A stretch of DNA of 64,000 bases. Origin: Candidatus Poribacteria bacterium (GTDB taxonomy: Bacteria > Poribacteria > WGA-4E > GCA-2687025). Within the stretch, counting starts at the first letter, position 1; the number at the start of each line of letters is the position of its first letter. Below the pieces are notes generated by a model. It did not search any database and had not been told where the DNA came from. It saw nothing but the letters and a program-made list of their open reading frames with translations. This document shows, piece after piece, positions 43,103-50,911 of this stretch. A program made the position numbers and the translations under genes. The stretch is taken from assembly GCA_028818695.1 (NCBI GenBank), contig JAPPNK010000025.1, positions 99,018 through 163,017 of the forward strand, in the 5' to 3' direction.

Positions 43103-43579
43103 TTATATCCCGTCCCTCGCCCAGCTTGCCAGCGCCTTGGAGGGATCGCCGATCTCCTCCACCGATTCATACCAGTGGTCGCGCCAGCTGTCCTTCGGCA
43201 AGCCCGCAAACGCCATCAGGTTGAGCGGGTATTCTTCGCTGTCAGCGCAGTGGCGGAAGTCGTCTCGGAAGAGAAACGCAGGCTTCTCCCAGGCGAACGC
43301 CATTCCGAGCTCCACCATGACCCCCTCGTCGGGCGGGCATCCGTTGACGACGGCGAAGATGGCGTCGGCGTCCCGCACATCGCGCATATCGGCGAGCGCG
43401 ACCTGATAAGCCCATCCCGCCTTCGCTTTGTCGATCTGGTTGTTGCGCGCAAACGGCTCCCATACCTCCAGCCCCAGCGCGGACAAGGCAGCCTCCAGTT
43501 CCGCCAGCGGTCCCTCGCGCTGCTGCTTTGAAAAGCCGTACGGGTTTGCGAGATAGATCGTCTTTTTTGCCGCGCCCAT
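43103..43579 (-). CDS. Nucleoside 2-deoxyribosyltransferase
   Basis: 158 residues. The family pattern IYLANPYGFSKQQREG, then DADAIFAVVNGCPPDEGVMV and ELGMAFAW gives the catalytic Glu (DxGxxxELG) and the nucleobase pocket. Swaps bases between deoxyribonucleosides in salvage. AAAGGGA lies before the ATG. Neighbour of the kinase-like gene on the same strand, separated by 63 bp; the pair may be cotranscribed. Confidence 0.8.
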   Translation of the reverse strand: MGAAKKTIYLANPYGFSKQQREGPLAELEAALSALGLEVWEPFARNNQIDKAKAGWAYQVALADMRDVRDADAIFAVVNGCPPDEGVMVELGMAFAWEKPAFLFRDDFRHCADSEEYPLNLMAFAGLPKDSWRDHWYESVEEIGDPSKALASWARDGI

Positions 43580-43740
43580 TGATTGCCGCGTCCCTTTCAG
43601 GTTTCCGCTTTCATGCCTATATCATCCCTCTATTCCTGCCCGCTTGCAAGCAGACCTTTCCGCGGGCAGCGCATGAAGACGGCGGCATTGTGGGGAAACG
43701 AAATTTGAATTGCCATTCCCGCATCAGAACGCCGAGCAAT

Positions 43741-43769
43741 TTGACAATCCGCTTCTGTCAGCATACATT
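43741..43769 (+). promoter_or_regulatory. Sigma-70 promoter of TPR gene
   Basis: TTGACA (43741-43746), 17-bp spacer, TACATT (43764-43769), 41 bp before the ATG at 43811. Confidence 0.5.
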
Positions 43770-43810
43770 ATAGATGCGCAGACGGGCGCGTTTCCTATGG
43801 AGAACCTGTT

Positions 43811-44350
43811 ATGCATGAGCTCAGTAAGAGACGCTTTGAAGAAGCGGTTGAGCAGATGAATGAAACCCTTGAACGCGATCCATATTTTGCCGGGGCAGGC
43901 GTCAAGTCTCATGCTTTAGGCGAGCATCGACAAGCTGCGGAAACGTTGGCTGGATCGGTTAAAGCGGATCCTACAGCGAAAACGTTTGCGTCTTTGGGCT
44001 TTGCGCATCTCAAAATTGGCGAATTTGACAAGGCAATTGAACATTGCGCTAGCGCGATCCAGCTGGATCCGTATCTCGCAGACGCTTTTTTGTGCCGCGG
44101 ATGCGCCTATTCGCATAAAGGCGAATTCATGGACGCTTACGAAGATTTTTTTGCCGCCGTCTCTCTTGATCCTGATCGGCATCCGGCGCTTACGGAGCAG
44201 GTACAGGAAATTGAGCGGGAGCAGCGGGAGCGTTGGGATGAACTGCTAAACAGCCCTGAATCGGATGAGCTGCTGAGCCGATGGTCAAATAAGATCTCGA
44301 AAGATCTCAAAGCAGGGGAAACGACGTCTTTGGAGATTGAGGATATGTAA
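43811..44350 (+). CDS. TPR-repeat protein (paralog 2)
   Basis: 179 residues, four TPR-like units (RFEEAVEQMNETLERDPYF; KTFASLGFAHLKIGEFDKA; DAFLCRGCAYSHKGEFMDA). The C-terminal tail RWDELLNSPESDELLSRWS shares WDxLxxxPxxxxLL with the TPR proteins ending at 23518 and 60507. No signal peptide. GGAG lies eight bases before the ATG. A family 2 MITE-like repeat begins 22 bp after its stop. Function unknown; probable adaptor. Confidence 0.65.
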   Translation: MHELSKRRFEEAVEQMNETLERDPYFAGAGVKSHALGEHRQAAETLAGSVKADPTAKTFASLGFAHLKIGEFDKAIEHCASAIQLDPYLADAFLCRGCAYSHKGEFMDAYEDFFAAVSLDPDRHPALTEQVQEIEREQRERWDELLNSPESDELLSRWSNKISKDLKAGETTSLEIEDM

Positions 44351-44372
44351 TGCGCTCCCGCGCGACGATAGC

Positions 44373-44511
44373 CTCTACAGGCGATGATATACGAAAATCC
44401 TGTTCAAATCGGGAAGATCGTCATTCCCGCGAAAGCGGGAATCTAGAGTTCTCCCAGACAGCCTCCCCATTCTAAAACGGCTCTTTAAAATCAAAATCAT
44501 CGCCTATAGAG
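44373..44511. repeat. MITE-like element, family 2, copy D1
   Basis: 139 bp with terminal inverted repeats CTCTACAGGCGATGAT / ATCATCGCCTATAGAG (one mismatch) and a central ATTCCCGC..GCGGGAAT hairpin. Non-coding. Matches copies at 53166-53312 (inverted) and 63796-63934. Confidence 0.75.
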
Positions 44512-44561
44512 ACTGCCCGAGCGACAGCGTCGTTGATGCGCTCAGGAGGCGGTAGCGGAAG

Positions 44562-46028
44562 CTACTCCATTTCCGCGGACGGTTCAGACGCCTGTCGATC
44601 TAGTATGTCTTCTAGGGCGCCGCGCATCGATTCGTATGTGTGGAAAGGATCCAGCATCTTCACCAGCTGTCCTGTTTCTAGATAGATTGTGTCCCAGTCG
44701 ACCGCGCTCATGATCGGGCGCTCCGAGAGCATGCGCATGATGAGGGAACGGCCGTAGGCGCGCGTGTCGCGCGGGGCGTCGTACATCGCGTCTTCCACCT
44801 CGCGGTCGCTCACCAGCTCCCGCATCAAGCCCTCCTCCACAAGATCGGCGTAAAGGCTCCTGTCAGGGTCGATCTTATGGTATTCCAGATCGACGCTTTG
44901 AAGCCATGGGTCGTCCCAAGACAGCTTCTCCTCCTCCACAAACGTCTCCAGAAGCCACTTCTTCGCCACCCAGTCGATCCGATCCTTCAACAGCTCAGGG
45001 TCCTGCGACAGCCCTTCCAGCGCGCTGCGCCATTCTCGAAGGATCGCGTCCATCTCGATCGACTCTCCCAGAAGGTAACGCTCCGCCATTTCCAGATATG
45101 TTTCCTGGATCTCCATCGCGCTTGTGTATCCGCCCTGCGCGAGCGCGATCGGCCAAGGGCTTTTCACCGCGCGCGAGACAATGCGCAGCGACCGTATCGG
45201 ATTCGCAATATCCATCTCCGGAAAATTGACCCCCGCTTCAATCATCTGCAGAACCGCCGCCGTCGATCCGATCTTCAGCATATGGGCGTACTCCGACATG
45301 TTCGTGTCGCCCAGCAGCAGATGCAAACGCCGAAAGCGGTTCGAATCTGCCAGCGGTTCGTCGCGCGTGTTGATGATGGCGCGGCTGAACTGAACCCACT
45401 GGTACTGCTCCGTCACGATATGGTCGCTGCGCTGCGAGATCTGATACGGCGAGTCGAGATCGATGCGCGTCGCGCGCCGATGCCGCCGCGGCGAGTCTGC
45501 CTCCCACATATCCTCTTCATGGCAGCCGATGCGTCCGGCGCCTGCGTAAATCTGCCGCGTGATCAAAAACGGTATCAGAGCTGGAATGACGCGCTGATAA
45601 AAATCTATATCTCGGCTCATCAGATAATTTTCGTGGTATCCGAAGGTCGCGCCCGTCACATGGTCGATGTTGTTGCGCACAAAAGAGGCTTGATCCCGCA
45701 AGCCCAGCCCGTCTAGCGCGTCCACAATCAGGTTGTCCATCGCCCGCTCATACACAATCAGGTCGCGCACCGAGCGGCACTCCGGGGTCGCATATTCGAT
45801 ATGCCCCATGTCGATATAGAGGCGTCCGCCGTTGAACATGAAGCCGCCGTTGCCGGGAGGCTCCCCCCAGTCGCGGTAATGCTCGTCCAGCATTCCGACA
45901 TCCATTTCGCGGAACATGTAATCTTTCACGCGGAGCGCTAGGGCTTCAGGCGTGATCTCCATCGCCAGATCGTCGTCTTCAATGAGGCAGCCGTATTCGA
46001 TCTCCGTGCCAAATAGACGCGGGTTCAT
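44562..46028 (-). CDS. Dop/PafA-family enzyme (UBact/Pup ligase or deamidase type)
   Basis: 488 residues. The glutamine-synthetase-like fold of Dop/PafA is clear: start RLFGTEIEYGCL (metal Glu residues), NGGRLYIDMGHIEYATPE with the catalytic Asp, NNIDHVTGATFGYHENYLMS, LIPFLITRQIYAGAGRIG, AIINTRDEPLADSNRFRRLH and DTNMSEYAHMLKIGSTA. Such enzymes attach (PafA) or process and remove (Dop) the ubiquitin-like tag, with ATP. The tag encoded at the head of this operon already ends in Glu, so a ligase needs no prior deamidation. Only one such enzyme is in the window. Starts by ATGA overlap with the proteasome alpha gene. Confidence 0.85.
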   Translation of the reverse strand: MNPRLFGTEIEYGCLIEDDDLAMEITPEALALRVKDYMFREMDVGMLDEHYRDWGEPPGNGGFMFNGGRLYIDMGHIEYATPECRSVRDLIVYERAMDNLIVDALDGLGLRDQASFVRNNIDHVTGATFGYHENYLMSRDIDFYQRVIPALIPFLITRQIYAGAGRIGCHEEDMWEADSPRRHRRATRIDLDSPYQISQRSDHIVTEQYQWVQFSRAIINTRDEPLADSNRFRRLHLLLGDTNMSEYAHMLKIGSTAAVLQMIEAGVNFPEMDIANPIRSLRIVSRAVKSPWPIALAQGGYTSAMEIQETYLEMAERYLLGESIEMDAILREWRSALEGLSQDPELLKDRIDWVAKKWLLETFVEEEKLSWDDPWLQSVDLEYHKIDPDRSLYADLVEEGLMRELVSDREVEDAMYDAPRDTRAYGRSLIMRMLSERPIMSAVDWDTIYLETGQLVKMLDPFHTYESMRGALEDILDRQASEPSAEME

Positions 46029-46840
46029 CTGTCTTGCCCGTTCTCCTTTGGACGCAGCTTTTCGGCCGCTTCTTCGACGACGCGCAGCTCCTCTTTCGTC
46101 AACTTGCGGTATTTCGCCTTGCCGCTCAATGTATGGTCTAGGACTGCCGCTTCAGGCAGAAGCCGCTCCGCCGCTTTTGCGAGAGCCGCTCCGACTGCGT
46201 CGTCCGACGGCGGGGGCCGCTCCTCAATTCGGTCGTCGTCCGCCTCGTTGAACGCCGCGTCGAAGGAGGCTCCCCATGCGTAAACGGCGCAGCGCAGCGA
46301 TTCTTCAAGACCTGGCGATTCGGACAGGCGCGACTCCATCGCATGCAGGGCTGTTTCTTCCGCGTCCTGCGTTCCGGCTGCGGCTCCGAAGCGGTCATGC
46401 GAGCTGAAGTTGCCGTCAAAATTGACGGTGAAAAACTGCGTCTGCTCCGCTTTCGGCGCCAGCTCCGCCATTAAGCATTTGGCGATGAACGGGGAACGGT
46501 AGATTTCGTCGAACGCCTGCTTGATCTGGGGAGCTATAGTGAAATGGAGCAGCCGCTGGAGCGTCACATCGTCCGCGGAGCGCGCAAACCCCTCCACATG
46601 CGCCAGGTTAACGGCGATCATGCGCAGCCGCTCCACATCGGCGGGATGCCCCAACGCGCCCATCGCCAGCCGATCGTACACCTCATAGACTTTCTGCTGC
46701 CCGCGCGGGCGCATTGTGAAGAGCAGAGCGCCGTTGTTGTAGGGCAAGCCGACTACGGGGCTGCCGCTGCGCAGACGTTTTTCGACGTACTGAACGCGGT
46801 TTTCTAGCGCCTGAATCCATCGGCGCGGCTCGTCATACAT
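46025..46840 (-). CDS. prcA: 20S proteasome alpha subunit
   Basis: 271 residues. Alpha-type chain without a catalytic threonine: an N-terminal helical extension, then VVGLPYNNGALLFTMRPRGQ, KVYEVYDRLAMGALGHPADV and RLRMIAVNLAHVEGFARSAD, matching the bacterial PrcA core (GVVFVADNRGALFVAEN-like). The C-terminus is rich in Glu/Lys helices. Forms the outer rings of the protein-degrading chamber. It overlaps the beta gene by 8 bp and the Dop/PafA gene by 4 bp. Confidence 0.85.
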   Translation of the reverse strand: MYDEPRRWIQALENRVQYVEKRLRSGSPVVGLPYNNGALLFTMRPRGQQKVYEVYDRLAMGALGHPADVERLRMIAVNLAHVEGFARSADDVTLQRLLHFTIAPQIKQAFDEIYRSPFIAKCLMAELAPKAEQTQFFTVNFDGNFSSHDRFGAAAGTQDAEETALHAMESRLSESPGLEESLRCAVYAWGASFDAAFNEADDDRIEERPPPSDDAVGAALAKAAERLLPEAAVLDHTLSGKAKYRKLTKEELRVVEEAAEKLRPKENGQDR

Positions 46841-47618
46841 CGGACCCGCCGATCGCTGTCAGCGTCTCTTCAGAGAGCGTCTCGACGCCGTCTTCGGTCA
46901 AGCATTTGACGGTGGGCGTTCCGCCTCCTGTCGCGGAGTCGAAGTGCGCCGCGGCTTGAAGCATGCGCTGGGTCAGCTGGATTGCCGCCCGTCTGTCCAG
47001 ATCGGCGATTCGCTGCCGCCAGCGGTTTTCATAATACAACGCGCCGCGTATCCATACCGATCCGGAGCCTGCCGCGGCGAAGTCGGTCATTTCAAACTGG
47101 GCGCCGAGCGCGTCGTAGAAGTAGAGCCGCGTTTCGCCTGCGAGGTTGTCGTACGCCGCAAAAATGGGCAGCACCCCGCCGATGCCCTGCAGCGCCATCC
47201 CAAGATTTTCTTTGATCAATTGCGAAAGGGCGCGCAATTTCCCTTCTAGGCTCATCTCCTGAAGTTGACTGCGCTTGTAGTACCTAAAGGAGTATTCCAG
47301 AACGCGCGCCATCTCATATGCGGCGGCGGGGGAGCCTGAGATCGCCATCACCGAGCGTTCGTCGATCTCAAGGACCTTGTCGGCGCGGTCGTACATAATG
47401 GCGGAGCCGGCTACGGCGCGCCGGTCGCCGGCGATGAGAGCGCCGTCTTTGTAACGCAGCGCCAGCACGGTTGTGCTTTCGGTATGTTGAAGCGCGCCGT
47501 CGGCGCCGTCGGCGTTGAGAGCGGGCATCGGGGACATTCCCTGCGCGCGCAGGAGCGACAGAAAATCGCCGCGGAAGCCCGCGCCGTATAACGCCCATTG
47601 GCTGGATGTGTCGTCCAC
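46833..47618 (-). CDS. prcB: 20S proteasome beta subunit (catalytic)
   Basis: 261 residues. A propeptide of 48 residues precedes the mature start at Thr49 (ESTTVLALRYKDGALIAGDR); the AGDRR motif, the Lys in RADKVLEID and the SGSPAAAYEMARVLE helix match the bacterial PrcB active site. AAGSGSVWIRGALYYE and FDSATGGGTPTVK are also conserved. After self-cleavage Thr49 hydrolyses peptide bonds in the chamber. GTG start with AGGAG eight bases before it. Twelve bases downstream of the tag gene. Confidence 0.9.
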   Translation of the reverse strand: MDDTSSQWALYGAGFRGDFLSLLRAQGMSPMPALNADGADGALQHTESTTVLALRYKDGALIAGDRRAVAGSAIMYDRADKVLEIDERSVMAISGSPAAAYEMARVLEYSFRYYKRSQLQEMSLEGKLRALSQLIKENLGMALQGIGGVLPIFAAYDNLAGETRLYFYDALGAQFEMTDFAAAGSGSVWIRGALYYENRWRQRIADLDRRAAIQLTQRMLQAAAHFDSATGGGTPTVKCLTEDGVETLSEETLTAIGGSDV

Positions 47619-47629
47619 TCTTGCGGCTC

Positions 47630-47824
47630 CTATTCGCCTGTCCGCTGCCGATACCGGCGCGCCTGGTCTTTGTCGACCTGGCGCATTCGCCGCAGCAGTC
47701 GTTTTCGGCTCGGCTCTTCTATGTCGGGGCGCGTCGGGCCGGCGTCGTCTCCGCCGCCTTCCTTGCGCCAGGGTTCTTTAGTTCGCTGCGGGCGTTCTTT
47801 GCGCGTCGCGTCTTCCATTTTCAT
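47630..47824 (-). CDS. ubact: Ubiquitin-like protein UBact (Pup-like tag)
   Basis: 64 residues, disordered and highly charged, without a folded domain. The C-terminal half (PSRKRLLRRMRQVDKDQARR and the final YRQRTGE) matches the UBact tags reported from Poribacteria, Nitrospirae and related phyla, which are Pup-like proteins ending in Gly-Glu or Gly-Gln. The ATG at 47824 follows AAGGAG with six-base spacing; upstream in-frame codons to 47863 are excluded. First gene of the operon with proteasome beta, alpha and a Dop/PafA enzyme. Its terminal Glu would be joined to lysines of target proteins. Confidence 0.85.
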   Translation of the reverse strand: MKMEDATRKERPQRTKEPWRKEGGGDDAGPTRPDIEEPSRKRLLRRMRQVDKDQARRYRQRTGE

Positions 47825-47998
47825 TGCGCTCTCCTTCTTTATCGCTTGGAAGGAGATTACCAAACATGGAGCCGTTTGTCAAACGCATTCTATCCATAAG
47901 CGGATAGGCGGCAGCTTTTCCGCTGGTCATGGCAGATCTTTTGTTATGACGTCTCAACTTCACGCATGATGTCAGAGAGAATCTAGCCTCATGCATGA

Positions 47999-48134
47999 AG
48001 TTGGGACATTTAAACGAATGATCGCTCTATTTATAGGGAAAAGGCTCCGCCCACCAAAGCGTCATTCCCGCGAAAGCGGGAATCTAGAGGCGCCGCAGAT
48101 ACCGCCTGCGTTCGCATGTCGACATGTCCCAACT
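47999..48134. repeat. MITE-like element, family 1, copy B
   Basis: 136 bp, inverted relative to copy A, bounded by AGTTGGGACATT and ATGTCCCAACT, with the same central palindrome. A further degenerate end (CAACTTCACGCATGATGTCA, 47955-47974) lies just outside. It occupies much of the gap between the proteasome operon and rplM. Confidence 0.75.
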
Positions 48135-48158
48135 AAAGACGTAAGTCAAAGAATCTCC

Positions 48159-48187
48159 TTGACTTTGCTCTAGGCGCGGGTTAGGAT
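48159..48187 (+). promoter_or_regulatory. Promoter of the rplM-rpsI operon
   Basis: TTGACT (48159-48164), 17-bp spacer, TAGGAT (48182-48187). It directly follows MITE copy B. Confidence 0.45.
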
Positions 48188-48240
48188 AATTCTTGCCGTC
48201 AACAATGCGGCGGACGAATACTTAGAAACGGGCATTCTCG

Positions 48241-48717
48241 ATGTTGAACGATCGTTTTGCGATGAAGGACGGAACGCACAGGAGAGAGCGGAGCTACGTC
48301 AGCCCGCCGCAAAAGGAGCGTCAATGGGCGGTCGTTGATGCGTCCAATCAGACGCTCGGGCGACTCGCTTCGCAGGTAGCGGCGATGATACGCGGGAAGC
48401 ATAAACCCGATTTCACCCCGCATATCGACACGGGCGACAATGTGATTGTCATCAACGCCGCGCATATTCGAGTCACAGGGCGCCGTCTTGATCAGAAAAT
48501 TTACTACCGGCATACGGGGTATATCGGCGGGCTTAAGAGCGAGAAGCTGCGCGATGTGATGGAGCGGGACCCTTCGGAAGCCGTTCGGCGCGCTATCAAC
48601 GGAATGTTGCCGCATACGCGGTTGGGGCGCGTCTTGCGAAAGCGGCTGCGCGTCTATAACGGGCCTGACCATCCGCATGAAGCGCAAAAACCGTCGGAAG
48701 TGAAGCTGCAGTACTAG
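48241..48717 (+). CDS. rplM: 50S ribosomal protein L13
   Basis: 158 residues. Core of L13: [52 protein letters not shown] and [13 protein letters not shown]. Slightly longer at the N-terminus than the usual 142-150 residues; the ATG at 48262 would give 151. Neither start has a strong ribosome-binding site. Followed by rpsI, the normal partner. Confidence 0.93.
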   Translation: MLNDRFAMKDGTHRRERSYVSPPQKERQWAVVDASNQTLGRLASQVAAMIRGKHKPDFTPHIDTGDNVIVINAAHIRVTGRRLDQKIYYRHTGYIGGLKSEKLRDVMERDPSEAVRRAINGMLPHTRLGRVLRKRLRVYNGPDHPHEAQKPSEVKLQY

Positions 48718-48748
48718 ATTCGAATTGCTGACGAAGAAGGAGCCGAGC

Positions 48749-49138
48749 ATGGCTGAGTATGTTTGGGGAACAGGGAGACGAAAGACATCGGTCGCCCGCG
48801 TCCGCATTTCCCCGTCCGGGAGCGGTCAATTCATTGTGAACGGGCGCGAACTGGACGCTTATTTCAACCGAGACGTCCACAGCACAACCGCCCAAGAGCC
48901 GATCAAAGCGACTGAAACGGAAGGCATGGACGTCTTTGTCAATGTAAAAGGCGGCGGACAAACAGGACAAGCAGGCGCCATACGGCACGGACTCTCCCGC
49001 GCGCTCGTGAAACACAACGAAGCGCTGCGCCCGACGCTCAAGCAGCGCGGTTTTCTCACGCGCGACGCTCGGATGGTCGAGCGTAAAAAGCCGGGGCGCC
49101 CCGGCGCGCGCAAGCGATTCCAATTCTCTAAGCGTTAA
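48749..49138 (+). CDS. rpsI: 30S ribosomal protein S9
   Basis: 129 residues: [20 protein letters not shown] at the start, [20 protein letters not shown] in the middle and the universal basic C-terminus [11 protein letters not shown] whose end reaches the P-site tRNA. ATG at 48749 follows AAGAAGG; an upstream TTG in frame is excluded. Linked with rplM as in most bacteria. Confidence 0.95.
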   Translation: MAEYVWGTGRRKTSVARVRISPSGSGQFIVNGRELDAYFNRDVHSTTAQEPIKATETEGMDVFVNVKGGGQTGQAGAIRHGLSRALVKHNEALRPTLKQRGFLTRDARMVERKKPGRPGARKRFQFSKR

Positions 49139-49178
49139 ACAGGCCGCGTCTCCGCTGAAAGGTCGGGAGGAAGGCAGC

Positions 49179-50444
49179 ATGTTACTTAAAGGCAACACGT
49201 TTGTGGCGGGCAGCCAGTGGGGCGATGAAAGCAAGGGCAAGATCGCCGACTGCCTCGCCGCCGAAGCCGACATCGTCGCCCGCGCGCAGGGCGGACCGAA
49301 CGCCGGACACACCGTCTGGATCGGCGAGAAGAAGTATGTGTTCCATCTGCTTCCCTGCGGCATTCTCCATGACCATTGCGTCAACATCGTTGGCAACGGC
49401 GTCGTCATCGGGGTCGAAGGAATCGTCCATGAGATCGAAAGCCTGCAGGAACGGGGCTGGCGCGTTGACGGGAAGAACCTGCTCATCAGCGACCGGGCGC
49501 ATTTGATCCTGCCCCGCCATCTCGCCGCCGACAACGCAAACGAGGATTCCGAAGGCAACAAGCTCGGCACAACGCGCCGCGGCGTCGGTCCGGCGTACTC
49601 CGACAAAGCCGCCCGAATCTCCGCCATGCGCATGTGCGACCTGATGGAGTTTGACCTGTTCCGCGAAAAATACGCGCGCATTTGCGACATGTCCGACATC
49701 CCCGAAGAGGAGATGAACGCGACGCTAGACGCATACGCCGACCATGCGGAATTTCTGCGTCCGCATGTGACGGACACAACCGCGGTTCTCCATGACGCGC
49801 TGGAAGCGGGCAAGCGAATCGTCTTTGAAGGCGCTCAAGGGACGCTGCTTGACATCGACTTCGGCACCTATCCCTATGTCACCTCCTCCAGCACGACTGC
49901 GGGCGGCGTCTGCACCGGCCTCGGAATTCCGCCCAGCGCGGTTCAGGAAACGATGGCGGTCGTCAAGGCGTACACGACGCGGGTCGGCCTCGGCCCGTTT
50001 CCCAGCGAGATGGACGACGTATTCGGCGCGAAGGTGCGCGAGGCGGGCGACGAATACGGAGCCACCACAGGACGCCCGCGCCGCTGCGGATGGCTCGACA
50101 TGGTCGGCTTGCGCTACTCAAGCCGCATCAACGGCTTCACGCAGCTTGCGGTCTCTAAGATGGATGTGCTGGACGGGCTTGAGACGCTGCGCATCTGCGT
50201 CGGCTATCGGCGCAACGGCGAGGCGGTCGACCGCTTCCCTGCGCTGCTCTCGGTTTTGGAAGAATGCGAACCTGTTTATGAAGAGATGCCCGGCTGGTCG
50301 GAGGACACCTCCGCCGTTCGGGAGTATGATCAACTGCCGGCGAACGCGCGCGCCTATCTGGAGCGGATTGAGGCGCTGCTGGATACGCCCGTGACATGCG
50401 TCTCGGTCGGCAAGGAACGCTCGGCGACGATGGCGCGTATGTGA
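49179..50444 (+). CDS. purA: Adenylosuccinate synthetase
   Basis: 421 residues, full length. First committed step from IMP to AMP, using GTP and aspartate. The P-loop, normally QWGDEGKGK, reads QWGDESKGK with Ser18; the catalytic Asp16 is kept, and GPNAGHTVW holds the catalytic His. Further conserved parts: GTTRRGVGPAYSDKAAR, FEGAQGTLLDIDFGTYPYVT and the C-terminal VCVSVGKERSATM-like end (here CVSVGKERSATMA). GGGAGGAAGG precedes the ATG. Its TGA overlaps the first two bases of the tRNA-Lys gene. Confidence 0.95.
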   Translation: MLLKGNTFVAGSQWGDESKGKIADCLAAEADIVARAQGGPNAGHTVWIGEKKYVFHLLPCGILHDHCVNIVGNGVVIGVEGIVHEIESLQERGWRVDGKNLLISDRAHLILPRHLAADNANEDSEGNKLGTTRRGVGPAYSDKAARISAMRMCDLMEFDLFREKYARICDMSDIPEEEMNATLDAYADHAEFLRPHVTDTTAVLHDALEAGKRIVFEGAQGTLLDIDFGTYPYVTSSSTTAGGVCTGLGIPPSAVQETMAVVKAYTTRVGLGPFPSEMDDVFGAKVREAGDEYGATTGRPRRCGWLDMVGLRYSSRINGFTQLAVSKMDVLDGLETLRICVGYRRNGEAVDRFPALLSVLEECEPVYEEMPGWSEDTSAVREYDQLPANARAYLERIEALLDTPVTCVSVGKERSATMARM

Positions 50445-50517
50445 CCCGCTAGCTCAGTGGGAGAGCAACGGACTTTTAATCCGTAGGTCCTGGGTTCAAG
50501 TCCCAGGCGGGTCACCA
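50443..50517 (+). tRNA. tRNA-Lys (anticodon TTT) with encoded CCA
   Basis: 75 nt including CCA. The acceptor stem GACCCGC pairs with GCGGGTC; the D arm has AGCTCAGTGGG, the anticodon loop CTTTTAA places TTT at 50475-50477, the T arm is GGGTTCAAGTCCC. The first two bases lie in the purA stop codon, so the tRNA must be cut out of, or read through from, the purA transcript, or have a promoter inside purA. Confidence 0.93.
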
Positions 50518-50544
50518 TCCTCCTCGCCGCGACAGAAAGCGGAA

Positions 50545-50910
50545 ATGAAAGCGCCCCCGATACCGCTCTTGCTTGCGCTCAACATTGTTTTGACGGTCGC
50601 CGCGCAGTCGATGCTCCGCGCCGGCATGAAACATATCCATATGGACGACAGCGCGCTGCGCTTTATCTGGCGCGCCGCGACGAACGGCATGGTCGTCGGC
50701 GGGATCGTCATGTTCGGCGTCTCGCTGCTGCTCTGGCTCGCGCTTCTCTCCAAAATGAAACTGAGCATACTCTATCCGATGCAGCAAGGGCTTGTGTTCG
50801 TCGGCATTCAAATTGTCGCGTGGAAATGGCTCGGCGAAGGCGTCTCGCTCCTGCGGTGGGCGGGCGTCGCCGTCATCTGCCTCGGCGTTTATCTCGTATC
50901 TAGGGGTTAA
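50545..50910 (+). CDS. DMT/EamA-superfamily small transporter
   Basis: 121 residues, four membrane helices, the size of a small-multidrug-resistance subunit. IVLTVAAQSMLRAGMKH at the start and LSILYPMQQGLVFVGIQIVA plus GEGVSLLRWAGVAVICLGVY resemble single-repeat EamA/DMT proteins such as ArnE/F-type. The Glu of SMR drug exporters in helix 1 is not seen, so lipid or metabolite transport is more likely than drug efflux. Follows the tRNA by 27 bp and is followed at once by the ankyrin gene. Confidence 0.65.
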   Translation: MKAPPIPLLLALNIVLTVAAQSMLRAGMKHIHMDDSALRFIWRAATNGMVVGGIVMFGVSLLLWLALLSKMKLSILYPMQQGLVFVGIQIVAWKWLGEGVSLLRWAGVAVICLGVYLVSRG

Positions 50911-50911
50911 G

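Noticed and set aside
48596-49813. 405-residue minus-strand frame across rplM, rpsI and purA
   Set aside because: It spans three conserved genes in antisense and has low-complexity Ser/Arg composition.
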